The notes: generated by a model not told the origin, from the letters alone. Positions 1 to 7,970 are shown, counted from the first letter of the stretch. The stretch is DNA of 25,860 bases from JBBQNJ01 sp038329845 (GCA_038329845.1 JBBQNJ010000071.1:1-25860), one strand, 5' to 3'. Numbers and translations are program-made.

Positions 1-98
1 TCCCCCGCCAGTTCCGCGACGCTGCGATGACCTTTGACCGCCTCGATCGCAACACGCGCCTTGATCGCCGATGAAAACCTACGACGTTGCCGACTCAT
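1..98 (-). CDS. IS3-family transposase OrfA, N-terminal 32 residues (partial)
   Basis: The frame begins with ATG at 98-96 and reads MSRQRRRFSSAIKARVAIEA followed by VKGHRSVAELAG, then leaves the window. This basic start, followed by the first helices of a helix-turn-helix, is the usual N-terminus of IS3/IS911 OrfA proteins, which bind the inverted repeats. In this family OrfA is fused by a -1 frameshift to the OrfB DDE integrase; that part is not visible here. A GGGAG Shine-Dalgarno sequence seven bases upstream supports this start. The short length is due to the window edge, not to a mutation. Confidence 0.8.
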   Translation of the reverse strand, partial: MSRQRRRFSSAIKARVAIEAVKGHRSVAELAG

Positions 99-166
99 GA
101 TTCATCTCCCGCTTCAGGCCGACGAATCCACCTTAAGGGCGCGCCCAGTTTTTGGGGAGCACTTCA
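1..166 (-). mobile_element. IS3-family insertion sequence, left end only
   Basis: The element runs leftwards out of the window. Read on the minus strand it begins at base 166 with TGAAGTGCTCCCCAAAAACT, a typical IS3-family terminal inverted repeat (TG start, then a CCCCAAAA core). The first transposase frame starts 68 bases inside the end, the normal distance for this family. To the right of 166 the sequence changes at once to the coding sequence of a PEP-CTERM protein. The other end and the target duplication lie outside the window, so completeness and activity cannot be judged. Confidence 0.85.
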
Positions 167-608
167 CCTGGCGGACTTGCCTGAGTCCTCCGGGATCGAG
201 TCGGCGACGCTTAACCTGCACGTGACGGGGATTTCCGGCAACGGCTCTAGCTTGTGCCACTTGGGAAAGACCGCCACGCCCGCCATCGGCGACGCCTCAC
301 AGTGTCTGGTCGGCGACCAATTGGTGTTTGACCTGTCCCCCGCCGCAGTCGGCGACCCGGGCTGGCTCAGTATCGATGTGACCAGCCAAATCCAGAACGA
401 CCTGGATGCCGGCCATGCCTTCGCCGCCTTCAGCCTGCCTTACAAGAGCTACAGTTGGCTTGAGTTCAGCAGCGCCGAGAGTGGTGCCGGGGCGTACCTG
501 AGCGTCATGGCAGTCCCCGAGCCGAGCGGCATCGTGATCTTGGCGCTCCCCCTCACCGGCCTGCTCCGCCGGCGTCGCCACTCGACCTCAGCGGCTCGCC
601 AAGGATGA
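167..608 (+). pseudogene. PEP-CTERM sorting-domain protein, 5' end removed by IS insertion
   Basis: The surviving frame encodes about 146 residues. It begins inside a beta-sandwich-like segment (LADLPESSGIESATLNLHVTG), reminiscent of DNRLRE-type surface domains, in which an RFDL-like strand would normally precede this point. It ends with VPEPSGIVILALPLTGLLRR, the PEP-CTERM signature: a VPEP motif, one hydrophobic helix and an Arg cluster. In the known pathway such tails are recognised by exosortase for cell-surface delivery. The signal peptide and N-terminal part are missing, because an IS3-family end abuts at base 166. An open frame continues upstream to an ATG at 87, but those 27 residues are IS sequence. 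It is therefore a truncated gene unless the IS supplies expression, and even then it has no signal peptide. Confidence 0.75.
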
Positions 609-710
609 CGAGACCCATGATTCTGCCCGGCTTTGGGGACGATCTTCAGCAGTTCAGAAAAATTGAAGACTTCCGCGGTGTCTATGCCAGCTTTTCCGGG
701 GAAGCGAGCC

Positions 711-745
711 GGACTTCCGCAGTTCCCCGCGAGAACTGCGGAAGT
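711..745. repeat. Perfect 14-bp inverted repeat, 7-base loop
   Basis: The arms GACTTCCGCAGTTC (711-724) and GAACTGCGGAAGTC (732-745) match perfectly around a GC-rich loop. It lies 103 bases after the PEP-CTERM stop and about 50 bases before the tRNA-Met promoter, so it could end transcription of that gene. No T-run follows on either strand, so a classical intrinsic terminator is not shown. A dispersed REP-like palindrome is another possibility. Confidence 0.7.
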
Positions 746-794
746 CGGGTCTGTCATTGGACCCTCGCCCGCTCGTCGTGAACTGGAACCGAGC

Positions 795-822
795 TTGTCA
801 TTCGGCGTAGGATTGGTATCTT
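795..822 (+). promoter_or_regulatory. Sigma-70-like promoter of tRNA-Met
   Basis: A -35 box TTGTCA (795-800, five of six consensus bases) and a -10 box TATCTT (817-822, four of six) are separated by 16 bases. The predicted start near 829 would give a 5' leader of about 20 bases before the tRNA at 850. Confidence 0.5.
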
Positions 823-849
823 TTCGCCCGTCGCCCCGGCGGCGTACAT

Positions 850-922
850 GGCAGCGTAGCTCAGTTGGCAGAGCAGGGGATTCATAAGCCCCGGGTCACA
901 GGTTCGAGTCCTGTCGCTGCTA
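850..922 (+). tRNA. tRNA-Met (anticodon CAT)
   Basis: A complete cloverleaf can be drawn by eye. The acceptor stem GGCAGCG pairs with CGCTGCT (first pair G-U). The D arm is GCTCAGTTGGCAGAGC. The anticodon loop TTCATAA gives CAT, and the T arm is ACAGG-TTCGAGT-CCTGT. The discriminator is A and CCA is not encoded. The anticodon stem GGGGA/GCCCC has four G-C pairs and an A-G mismatch next to the loop. It lacks the C1-A72 mismatch and the GGG/CCC signature of initiators, so it reads as elongator Met. A CAT anticodon can also be a lysidine-modified tRNA-Ile; the T-arm and variable-loop sequence favours Met. Confidence 0.9.
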
Positions 923-1082
923 TTTCGCACTCATTTTTGAGCGGCAGGAGGATTTCTTAGAAAGCTGACAAGGCGATAATTGCCGGCGGCGGCGGAGCAC
1001 GATCGAAAAAAATCGCATTGGCGGCGACTCCGTGGGCTGAACACGCAACGCATCGAGAGGCGACGTCGCCATACCCGTGTTC

Positions 1083-2039
1083 TCATCGTCGAGGCGCCGG
1101 GTACCTTGGCGGCTGGCCTTCCAGCACGGCGGCGATGTCGCGGACGACCCAGCTCATGTTTTCCATGGCGGTGGCCGTGCGGGCGGCGAGGTGAGGCGTC
1201 AGCAGCACGTTTTCCACGCCGAGCAGCGGGAAATCGGCGGCCGGCGGTTCGGGTGAAAAGACGTCAATGGCGGCGCCGGCGAGGCGGCGACCGCGGATCG
1301 CCTCGGCCAAAGCCGCGGCGTCCAGCACTTCGCCCCGAGAGGTATTGATCAAGATCGCGTCCGGCTTCATCCAGCTCAACTGCTCGGCAGCGACGAGATT
1401 TTCGTTGCCGGGGCGCATGTCCACATGGATCGACAACACATCGGCCTGTGTGAACAGGGCTGGCTTGTCCAGCGGTTCGGCGTCGAAAGCCAATTGATCC
1501 CGCACATCCAGCAGATCGTTATAGCTCACCCGCATCCCAAAGCCGTTGGCGGCGAGATGCCCGACACGCCGGCCGACGCGGCCCATGCCGAGGATGCCGA
1601 TCGTCAATTCATTCAACTGCCGGCCGCGCACGGTTTCGCGGATGCGTTTGAACTCGCGCGGCTCGTAGGCGCGGTCCTTGAAGAAGCACCAGGGGCGCAG
1701 CAGTTGCAGGATGTATCCGATAACGAAATCCCCCACCGCCAGCGTGTTGGCATCGGGGGTGTAGACGACTTCGACGCCGCGCTGGCGGCAGGCGGCCACG
1801 TCGATGTTCTCGATCCCCACCCCACCGCGCCCGACCACTTTGAGCTTCGGCGCGCGGGTGAGAAAGTCGCGCGTGACGCGGGTGTACGTGCGGATCGCCA
1901 GGCCGTGGGCGCGGGCCAGATAGACGTCGAGCTTCGGATCGTCCAGGGCCGTCTCGATCACCTCGGCCCGCTGGCGCAGCCATTCCAGCGGCTTGGGCGC
2001 TGAGCCTTCGGTCACCACCACGACGGGTCGATCGCTCAT
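1083..2039 (-). CDS. D-2-hydroxyacid dehydrogenase (phosphoglycerate dehydrogenase-like)
   Basis: This 318-residue protein belongs to the NAD-dependent D-isomer 2-hydroxyacid dehydrogenases, which interconvert 2-oxoacids and D-2-hydroxyacids. The N-terminal half carries GRGGVGIENID (70-80), a hallmark of the SerA-like branch. The Rossmann motif GMGRVG is at 151-156. The catalytic triad is present: Arg235 in INTSRGE, Glu264 in FSPEPP and His283 in TPHLA. It has no C-terminal ACT or ASB domain, so it is the short form and cannot show serine feedback through such domains. It starts six bases after the galE stop and is surely co-transcribed with it. 3-Phosphoglycerate, glyoxylate/hydroxypyruvate or another 2-oxoacid could be the substrate; the sequence does not decide. 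Confidence 0.88.
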   Translation of the reverse strand: MSDRPVVVVTEGSAPKPLEWLRQRAEVIETALDDPKLDVYLARAHGLAIRTYTRVTRDFLTRAPKLKVVGRGGVGIENIDVAACRQRGVEVVYTPDANTLAVGDFVIGYILQLLRPWCFFKDRAYEPREFKRIRETVRGRQLNELTIGILGMGRVGRRVGHLAANGFGMRVSYNDLLDVRDQLAFDAEPLDKPALFTQADVLSIHVDMRPGNENLVAAEQLSWMKPDAILINTSRGEVLDAAALAEAIRGRRLAGAAIDVFSPEPPAADFPLLGVENVLLTPHLAARTATAMENMSWVVRDIAAVLEGQPPRYPAPRR

Positions 2040-2045
2040 CAGAGC

Positions 2046-3041
2046 CTACTTTCCGTATCCATGCGGGTGATCTTTGAACCAGTTCCACGCCGAGGTGATG
2101 ATTTCGTGCGGATCGGTGTGCTTGGCCTGCCAGCCGAACGCACTCTTGGCGTGGCGAGGATCGGCCCATAGAGCGATCGCATCGCCGGGACGGCGCGGGC
2201 CGTACTCGACGGGCACGCTTTTTCCGGCGACCTTTTCCGCGGTCTGAATGATCTGCTTGACCGAGAACCCCGAGCCGGTGCCGAGATTGGCGTAGATCGG
2301 CGCCCCGCCGGGGGTGAGCTTTTCCATCGCATTAATATGAGCGTCGGCCAGATCGTCCACATGAATGTAGTCCCGGACGTTGGTGCCGTCGGGAGTGGGA
2401 TAGTCGGTGCCGAACACGGTGAGCTTGGGCCGAGCGCCCAGAATCGCCTGCAATACCACGGGGATCAGGTGCGTTTCGGGATCGTGATCCTCGCCCAGCG
2501 TGCCGTCCATGGCACATCCGCTGGCGTTGAAATACCGCAGGGCCGCGAAGGTGAAACCGGGGAATGCCCGCGGCACATCGGCAAGAATCTGCTCGACCAT
2601 CAGCTTGCTGCGTCCGTAGGGCGAGACCGGCGCCTTTTTCTCCGATTCGGTGATCGGCACGGCGTCGGGATCGCCGTAAATCGCGCAGGTCGAAGAAAAG
2701 ACGAATCGCAGGACATTCGCCTTCTGCATCGTCTGCAACACATTGATCGTGGTGGCGACGTTGTTGCGGTAATACTCGAGCGGCTGCTCGACGCTTTCCC
2801 CGACATAGGCGAACGCCGCGAAGTGCATCACGCCGTCGATCTTGCGATCGCGCAGGGTTTTCAGCAGCGTGGGGGTGTCGTTCAGATCGGCCCAGACCGC
2901 CGGAACCTTGAGAATGTCGGCGACTGGTTTGTGTCCGCGCGAGCAGTTGTCGTAGATGACGGGACTGTGCCCGGCCTCGAGCAATCGCTTGACGGTGTGT
3001 GATCCGATATAGCCGGCGCCGCCGGCGACCAATACGTTCAT
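2046..3041 (-). CDS. galE: UDP-glucose 4-epimerase
   Basis: This 331-residue extended short-chain dehydrogenase interconverts UDP-glucose and UDP-galactose (possibly the N-acetyl forms) in the cytoplasm, supplying galactose for envelope polysaccharide and the Leloir pathway. The NAD-binding GGAGYIGS is at 7-14, followed by HFAAFAYVGESVEQP, SSTCAIYG (116-123) and the catalytic Tyr142-x-x-x-Lys146 in PYGRSK. C-terminal substrate-site motifs are also typical (RYFNASG, TPDGTNVRDYIHVDDL, RRPGD). Length is normal for bacterial GalE. The start is supported by GGAG seven bases upstream. It is first in a two-gene operon with the hydroxyacid dehydrogenase. The 155 bases before it probably hold its promoter, but I see no convincing boxes. 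Confidence 0.93.
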   Translation of the reverse strand: MNVLVAGGAGYIGSHTVKRLLEAGHSPVIYDNCSRGHKPVADILKVPAVWADLNDTPTLLKTLRDRKIDGVMHFAAFAYVGESVEQPLEYYRNNVATTINVLQTMQKANVLRFVFSSTCAIYGDPDAVPITESEKKAPVSPYGRSKLMVEQILADVPRAFPGFTFAALRYFNASGCAMDGTLGEDHDPETHLIPVVLQAILGARPKLTVFGTDYPTPDGTNVRDYIHVDDLADAHINAMEKLTPGGAPIYANLGTGSGFSVKQIIQTAEKVAGKSVPVEYGPRRPGDAIALWADPRHAKSAFGWQAKHTDPHEIITSAWNWFKDHPHGYGK

Positions 3042-3196
3042 GCGAAATCTCCGTGAGTCAGGGTGGGTCGATTGATTTCAAGTCTCAGATTTCAAATCCG
3101 GTTTCGAGGCATCCGGGCCGACATCGCGGCGAACTACGGAAGCGTTCGACAGGCTAATTGCCCCGTTGGCGATTCGATCGCTCGCGCGGGTCCGTA

Positions 3197-4603
3197 TCAC
3201 GATACGCGGTCCAGTCCGTTCAATGCCGCCACCCGATAGGCTTCGGCCATTGTCGGGTAGTTGAAAGTCGTATTGACGAAATAATTGATTGTATTGTGCG
3301 GGGCGGGCTGGCTCATGATCGCCTGGCCGATATGGATGATCTCGGCGGCGTTGGTCCCGAAGCAGTGGATGCCCAACAGTTCGAGGGTTGTTCGATCGAA
3401 CAGCAGCTTGAGCATCCCGACTTCCTGCCCGGTAATCTGGGCCCGCGCCAGGTGCTTGAACATGCTCTTGCCCACTTCGTAGGACGTCTTGGCTTCGGTC
3501 AACTGCTTTTCGGTCTTTCCCAGCGAGGAGATTTCCGGGCTGGTGTAGATTCCGGTGGGGATGTCGCGCACGAGCTTGTAATCGGCGTCGCCGCAATAGT
3601 GACTGGCGGCGAATCGCCCTTGGTCGTAGCTTGCGCTGGCCAGGGATGGAAACCCGATCACGTCGCCGACCGCATAGATGTGCGGATGCTGGAGGGTCTG
3701 GAGGTTCTCGTTGACGTCGATCTGCCCGCGCTGATTGGGGGCGATGTCAAGGTTCTCCAACCCCAGGTCGTTGGTGTTGCCGCTGCGCCCGTTGGCCCAG
3801 AGGAAAATCTCGCTCTTGATCTGCTTGCCGCTCTTGAGATGCAGAATCACCGCGTCGTCGCGGGGTTCGAGCCGGTCGAACTGCTCGTTTTGCAGAATCC
3901 GGATTCCCTGCTGGGAAAAGTGATAGGCCAACGCGTCGATGATCTCCTCGTCGAGGAACGACAGCACCTGGTCGCGCGTATTGACGAGGTTCACATCCAT
4001 GCGCATGTTCCGCAGCATCGAAGCGTATTCGCACCCGATCACTCCGGCGCCGTAGACCGTGATGTCGCGCGGGGTGTAGCGCATCGCCAGCAATGTGTCG
4101 GAATCGAAGATGCGGGGATGATTGAAGTCGATTTCCGGCGGACGCCAGGGGCGCGATCCGACGGCGACGACAAAGGCATCGGCGGTGTAGGTCTTCTTGC
4201 CGGCGTCGTCGGTATTCACTTCGATGGTGTGGGGATCGACGAACCTGGCATGACCGGGAATCAGCGGCACCCGGTTGCGGTCATAAAACCCTTGGCGGAG
4301 CGAAACCTGCTCGTCGATCACATGGTTGGCCGACTGGAGCAGGTCGGCGAAATTGAAGGACGGAGAAACGTCCAGCCGCTTGTAGACGGCGCTGCCATGG
4401 AGGATCGAAGCGTTGTAGATCGCTCGGCGCAGAGCCTTGGAGGGGATGGTCCCCCAGTGAGTCGCCCCGCCGCCGACTTCGCTGTAGCGCTCGACCGCCG
4501 CGACGCGCTTGCCGCACTTAGCGGCTTTCATCGCGGCCCCTTCGCCACCAGGGCCGGTGCCGATCACGATCAGGTCGTAATGGGATGAGGGTTCGGTTGC
4601 CAT
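3197..4603 (-). CDS. sthA: Soluble pyridine nucleotide transhydrogenase
   Basis: This 468-residue flavoprotein (E. coli SthA has 466) passes reducing equivalents between NADPH and NAD+ in the cytosol. The FAD site GTGPGGEG is at 15-22. The SthA hallmark THWGTIPSKALR (48-59), the second dinucleotide motif YGAGVIGCEYAS, the FAD motif AVGDVIGFPSLASASYDQGR and the tail FVNTTFNYPTMAEAYRVAALN match SthA throughout and not lipoamide dehydrogenase. Odd point: the single cysteine of E. coli SthA (GGGCTHWGT) is alanine here (GGGATHWGT, Ala47), so no redox cysteine remains at this site. I chose ATG 4603 because it fits the family N-terminus. An in-frame ATG at 4648, just after the upstream stop, would add 15 residues. 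Neither has a good Shine-Dalgarno, and coupling with the upstream gene is likely. Confidence 0.93.
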   Translation of the reverse strand: MATEPSSHYDLIVIGTGPGGEGAAMKAAKCGKRVAAVERYSEVGGGATHWGTIPSKALRRAIYNASILHGSAVYKRLDVSPSFNFADLLQSANHVIDEQVSLRQGFYDRNRVPLIPGHARFVDPHTIEVNTDDAGKKTYTADAFVVAVGSRPWRPPEIDFNHPRIFDSDTLLAMRYTPRDITVYGAGVIGCEYASMLRNMRMDVNLVNTRDQVLSFLDEEIIDALAYHFSQQGIRILQNEQFDRLEPRDDAVILHLKSGKQIKSEIFLWANGRSGNTNDLGLENLDIAPNQRGQIDVNENLQTLQHPHIYAVGDVIGFPSLASASYDQGRFAASHYCGDADYKLVRDIPTGIYTSPEISSLGKTEKQLTEAKTSYEVGKSMFKHLARAQITGQEVGMLKLLFDRTTLELLGIHCFGTNAAEIIHIGQAIMSQPAPHNTINYFVNTTFNYPTMAEAYRVAALNGLDRVS

Positions 4604-4652
4604 GGGATGTATTCTGCGAAATCGTCCGCGGCGCTGACAACCCCCCATCCGC

Positions 4653-5747
4653 TCACAACTCCACTTTTTTCAGCGGTATCGGATCGAACGCGAAACCCGC
4701 CTCATGCGCGATCTCCGATAGCGCCTTGACCTCGGCCTCGCTGAACAGCAGCCCGCCGTGCGTCTGGCTGAGCTTGGCGCCGTTGGCCTCGATCTGACCG
4801 GGGAGCATCGCCCCGGCGTTGCCGTGGCCGAGAATATCCTCGATCACCGCCTTGACGTTCTGGGCCTGCGAGCGGCCCTGGGCAAAGTCCTCCCCCGCGA
4901 TCGCTTCGGGACGGATGCACTGGAACACGAAACAGCAGGTGCCCTTTTCCCCGGCGGGGATCTTGTCCCAGCGGTTGCGCAACGTCGGTAAACTCCCCCC
5001 GATGTACGCGGCATACAACTCGTCGATCAGCGACAACCCATACCCCTTATGCTGTCCAAACGGCATCAGGGCATTAACCTTATTCGGATCCGTCGTGGGA
5101 TTGCCCGCCTCATCGACGGCACATCCGGCAGGCAGAGGCTTTCCTTCGCGGGCGAACTGCTGAACCCGCCCCATCGCCACCGTGCTTGTCGCCCAGTCGA
5201 TGCAGATGGGAAACCCGACCAGGTCCTGGGTGGGAAACGCCCAGGAGTGAGGATTCGTCCCGAGGGTGGGGAATTTGCCGCCAAAAGGAACGACTTCGGC
5301 CAGCGCCGCGGTGCAGGCCGTATACGCGATGTAACCTTTCTGGGCCGCGTCGATCACGTAACCGCCGCCCCAGAGGTAGTGGAAGGCGTTATCCACCACC
5401 ACCATCCCGATGCCGAACTCGTCGGCCAGTTTCATACAGCGCTCCATCGCCTCGAAGGCCACGGCCTGTCCCAGCTTGCGATTGCCGTTCCAACGCTCGA
5501 CGGCTTTAAACTGACCGGGCCGTTTTTCGATCTTCGCATTGGGCTTGCATCCCCCGGCCTTAGAGCCGAACAGCTCATCGAGATGCAGCGCCTTGATGGC
5601 GTTGTGGGTCTTGATCCCATGATGAGCTGTGATCTGCGAAAACCGCGCCCCGGCGTCGGCCTCTTCGGGTGAATACCCCCGCCGCCGATACGCCGCGGCG
5701 ACCAGATCGTTGTGAATCGCAACCGGCACGATGTAATGGATAGCCAT
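4653..5747 (-). CDS. Ldh2-family malate/L-lactate-type dehydrogenase
   Basis: This 364-residue protein belongs to the Ldh2/MDH2 family of NAD(P)-dependent oxidoreductases. The family includes malate, sulfolactate and ureidoglycolate dehydrogenases, 2,3-diketogulonate reductase and delta1-piperideine-2-carboxylate reductase. Visible family motifs are AHHGIKTH near 41-48 (active-site His region), TLGTNPHSWAFPT, ICIDWATSTVAMGRV and FGQHKGYGLSL. The substrate cannot be read from these. Length is normal. It is followed at once by sthA: its stop is five bases before an in-frame upstream ATG of that gene. An operon with coupled NAD(P)H use and transhydrogenation is therefore likely. No Shine-Dalgarno is seen before the ATG. 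Confidence 0.85.
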   Translation of the reverse strand: MAIHYIVPVAIHNDLVAAAYRRRGYSPEEADAGARFSQITAHHGIKTHNAIKALHLDELFGSKAGGCKPNAKIEKRPGQFKAVERWNGNRKLGQAVAFEAMERCMKLADEFGIGMVVVDNAFHYLWGGGYVIDAAQKGYIAYTACTAALAEVVPFGGKFPTLGTNPHSWAFPTQDLVGFPICIDWATSTVAMGRVQQFAREGKPLPAGCAVDEAGNPTTDPNKVNALMPFGQHKGYGLSLIDELYAAYIGGSLPTLRNRWDKIPAGEKGTCCFVFQCIRPEAIAGEDFAQGRSQAQNVKAVIEDILGHGNAGAMLPGQIEANGAKLSQTHGGLLFSEAEVKALSEIAHEAGFAFDPIPLKKVEL

Positions 5748-5908
5748 GGTGTTGATGATGAAAACCTTCGTCGAACGACAATCGAGCCAGCTAGCGTATC
5801 GAACGATCGGGCGGATGCCAAGCGGCGCCTGAGCCGAATCGCAGTGAAGTAGCTGATGGAGTGGGGACGCTCGTCGAAAACAGTCGATTTGAGCGTAAAC
5901 TGCGTGAA

Positions 5909-5982
5909 TGGGCGGTACAGGGCTCGAACCTGTGACCCCCAGCGTGTCATGCTGGTGCGCTAGCCAACTGCGCCAACCGCCC
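5909..5982 (-). tRNA. tRNA-Val (anticodon GAC)
   Basis: Read on the minus strand it folds into a full cloverleaf. The acceptor stem GGGCGGT pairs with ACCGCCC, the D stem is GCGC/GCGC, the anticodon arm is CCAGC-ATGACAC-GCTGG, and the T arm is ACAGG-TTCGAGC-CCTGT. The discriminator is A and CCA is not encoded. Loop position 34-36 reads GAC, decoding Val codons GTC and GTT. It has its own promoter just upstream. Confidence 0.93.
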
Positions 5983-5998
5983 GATGGATCGTCGAGGC

Positions 5999-6026
5999 AT
6001 TATAGGCGACCGGCCGTCGGATACAA
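5999..6026 (-). promoter_or_regulatory. Promoter of tRNA-Val
   Basis: On the minus strand a perfect -10 box TATAAT (5999-6004) lies 16 bases after a weak -35 box TTGTAT (6021-6026). The predicted start near 5992 is about ten bases before the tRNA 5' end. Confidence 0.6.
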
Positions 6027-6162
6027 GCTCGGCATCGGACGCCTTTGCCGCGGGCGAACGAGAAGCGATCCGGCTCCGGTTGGAAGAGGGATCGCCGCGA
6101 CCACAGCGGGTTCGCGGAGAGGGAGACCGCCGGCTCGGGATGGACTCGGGGCTGCTGGCCAG

Positions 6163-7704
6163 TCAGAACATGCCCCATTTCAGAACCAGGTATTTCTGGC
6201 CTTCATCGGTCTTGTCTTCACCGCCGTTCTCGTCGGTCCAGTCGTTGTGGAAGTCAAAGACCTTCTTGCGCGACGCGGCATCGCGAGGTAGAAGCACCAC
6301 CATCGCGACGGCTTGGCCTTTGTACTCGGCGGTTCCGGGCAGAACTTTGACCTCCTTGGCACCGGCCTCGAGCAAGCCGCTCACCAAGGCCACCGTTTTG
6401 TCGTGACCCAGACGTTGGACCATGCGGTTGGGGCCTTCGATGACCCAGGGCTTGGCGTCGGTCACGCGGTTGAACTTCAAGACCTCGCGGGCCTGGCCGT
6501 CTTCGGTGCTGACGGCCTGCGAGCCGCCGCCGCCGCGTATGCCCGTCATTGATCCGGCACCCATTCCGCCGCTGAAAATCGCGTGCAGGATGAAAATCCC
6601 GACCCATTGCTGGAGCAGCCAGACGATGACCTCGAAGTACAGGGCTTCGAGAAAATCCAAGTCGAAGAGCCAGGCGAACAGGAACCAGCCGATGGGCATG
6701 AACAACATGCTCGAGACCATCATCCTGACCCAGGCGCTGTCGCTGCCGACGAATGTTCCCACGAGGGTGGCCACGCCCTCGGGAACCAGCGCCACCGCGA
6801 CCAGCTTGATGATCGCTGGCCCGACCGAGCCTAAGGCCACTTCCATGTACTTGACGATGATCGCCACCCCCGCGAACGCGAACAGCAGGTTGATCACCAA
6901 CTTCAGTCCTAGAAACGGCAGGGCCAACCCGAGACTGATGAATCCGTCGCTTCCATAAGTGGCGTTGAAAACTTGAAGCGCCACCCCGATGGCGACGAGG
7001 ATCGACGGGACCAGCAACTCTTTCCACGCCGGCGGCTCGACCTCATTGTCGGCGCCACCGTGACGGCGGACCGTGGCCGCATAGCCGGCCATCGCCGAGG
7101 GGATGGCCGCGGCGGGCACGGCGACCGCCGCGCTGGCGCCGATAGCGCCGCTCGCCGCCGTAGGGACCATGACGCGCTGACGGGTCTTGCGGTTGTAGCC
7201 GCATTCCGTGCAGAGGACCGCCGACTCGGGCATCGGACTACGGCAACTGGGGCACGTTGAATTTCGAGAAGGCTCGGCGGTCGCCGCGCCTCCGATGACC
7301 GGTGAACTTCGCTGCGGCGTCGCCCGGGTCGGCGCCGGCGCATCGGCCAAGTCGTATAAAGCGTCGTCGTGATCACCCTCGTCCGTTGGCTCGACTCGAC
7401 CCAGCGCAGGCGGCGACACCGTCGCCGAGAGCACCGCCGACGCGCCCGCTGCCGCCGGCCGATCCGACTCCGACGGCGGCGACACCGCCGCTGAGGGCAC
7501 GGGCGGCATACCGCTTGTTGCGGACCGATCCGACGTCGACGGTGGCGATCCATTCGCAGACGGCTGGGCGTCCGGCGCGGCGATCACCTCACCGCACTTG
7601 CACCGGATCCGCTTGCCCGCCAGTTCGGGTTTCCATCGGTACACCTTGCCGCAGTGGGCGCATCCAAAGTTTTCCGGCATGGGAATGTCTGAGAGTGAGG
7701 CCAA
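6163..7704 (-). CDS. Zinc-ribbon membrane protein of unknown function
   Basis: I do not recognise this 513-residue protein as a named family. The N-terminus is a Cys zinc ribbon (C15-x2-C18 and C35-x-C37, in LAGKRIRCKCGE), a style common in planctomycete proteins. A Pro/Ser/Ala-rich linker follows (about 45-148), with a repeated SPPSxSDR-like unit. A second zinc ribbon is at C151-x2-C154 and C165-x2-C168. About five hydrophobic segments lie near 229-247, 256-284, 296-320, 326-347 and 353-377. A soluble C-terminal part of about 125 residues (KFNRVTDAKPWVIEG onward) completes it. The layout suggests a cytosolic metal-binding head on a membrane domain; the function is unknown. The start could instead be ATG 7680 (MPENFGCAHCGK), which matches similar proteins better. 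It is transcribed alone, divergently from the gene at 8376. Confidence 0.75.
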   Translation of the reverse strand: MASLSDIPMPENFGCAHCGKVYRWKPELAGKRIRCKCGEVIAAPDAQPSANGSPPSTSDRSATSGMPPVPSAAVSPPSESDRPAAAGASAVLSATVSPPALGRVEPTDEGDHDDALYDLADAPAPTRATPQRSSPVIGGAATAEPSRNSTCPSCRSPMPESAVLCTECGYNRKTRQRVMVPTAASGAIGASAAVAVPAAAIPSAMAGYAATVRRHGGADNEVEPPAWKELLVPSILVAIGVALQVFNATYGSDGFISLGLALPFLGLKLVINLLFAFAGVAIIVKYMEVALGSVGPAIIKLVAVALVPEGVATLVGTFVGSDSAWVRMMVSSMLFMPIGWFLFAWLFDLDFLEALYFEVIVWLLQQWVGIFILHAIFSGGMGAGSMTGIRGGGGSQAVSTEDGQAREVLKFNRVTDAKPWVIEGPNRMVQRLGHDKTVALVSGLLEAGAKEVKVLPGTAEYKGQAVAMVVLLPRDAASRKKVFDFHNDWTDENGGEDKTDEGQKYLVLKWGMF

Positions 7705-7756
7705 AAGATGCGGTCCGGCACGCTTCGACGGTGGCCGGCGATTCTATCAATTCGGA

Positions 7757-7784
7757 AGTGTAACCGAGAACTTCGTCACGACAA
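7757..7784 (-). promoter_or_regulatory. Candidate promoter of the zinc-ribbon protein gene
   Basis: On the minus strand a -35-like TTGTCG (7779-7784, four of six) and a -10-like TACACT (7757-7762, four of six) are 16 bases apart. The expected start near 7750 lies 46 to 70 bases before the possible start codons. The promoter sits directly downstream of the hairpin at 7792-7830, so that hairpin may end a separate upstream transcript. Confidence 0.35.
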
Positions 7785-7830
7785 AAGAAGAAGGGTTCCG
7801 GCCTCACCCACGCCTGGAAGCCGGAACCCT
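7781..7830 (-). terminator. Intrinsic terminator-like hairpin with T-rich tail
   Basis: Perfect 11-bp arms AGGGTTCCGGC (7792-7802) and GCCGGAACCCT (7820-7830) flank a 17-base loop. On the minus strand the second arm is followed by TCTTCTTTTG, a T-rich tail; on the plus strand there is none. It therefore reads as a minus-strand terminator. The loop is longer than usual for a terminator. Confidence 0.5.
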
Positions 7831-7837
7831 GAATGTT

Positions 7838-7869
7838 GGCCTGATGCTCCTCCAAAACCTCATCAGGCC
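7838..7869. repeat. Perfect 9-bp inverted repeat
   Basis: GGCCTGATG (7838-7846) and CATCAGGCC (7861-7869) flank a 14-base loop, only seven bases from the neighbouring 11-bp hairpin. Two strong hairpins in tandem suggest a structured transcript. Confidence 0.6.
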
Positions 7870-7970
7870 GAAGCTTCGTCGCGATTCATCGAACCGCACC
7901 CACGCGAGAACCAATCGCTCGAGCTTCGACGGCGTTTAGGCTCCCCTGCCTTACCCCGCTCAACACGATC

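Noticed and set aside
3158..4588. 476-codon open frame on the plus strand
   Set aside because: It is the mirror of sthA, which has full family motifs; long antisense frames are common in GC-rich genes.
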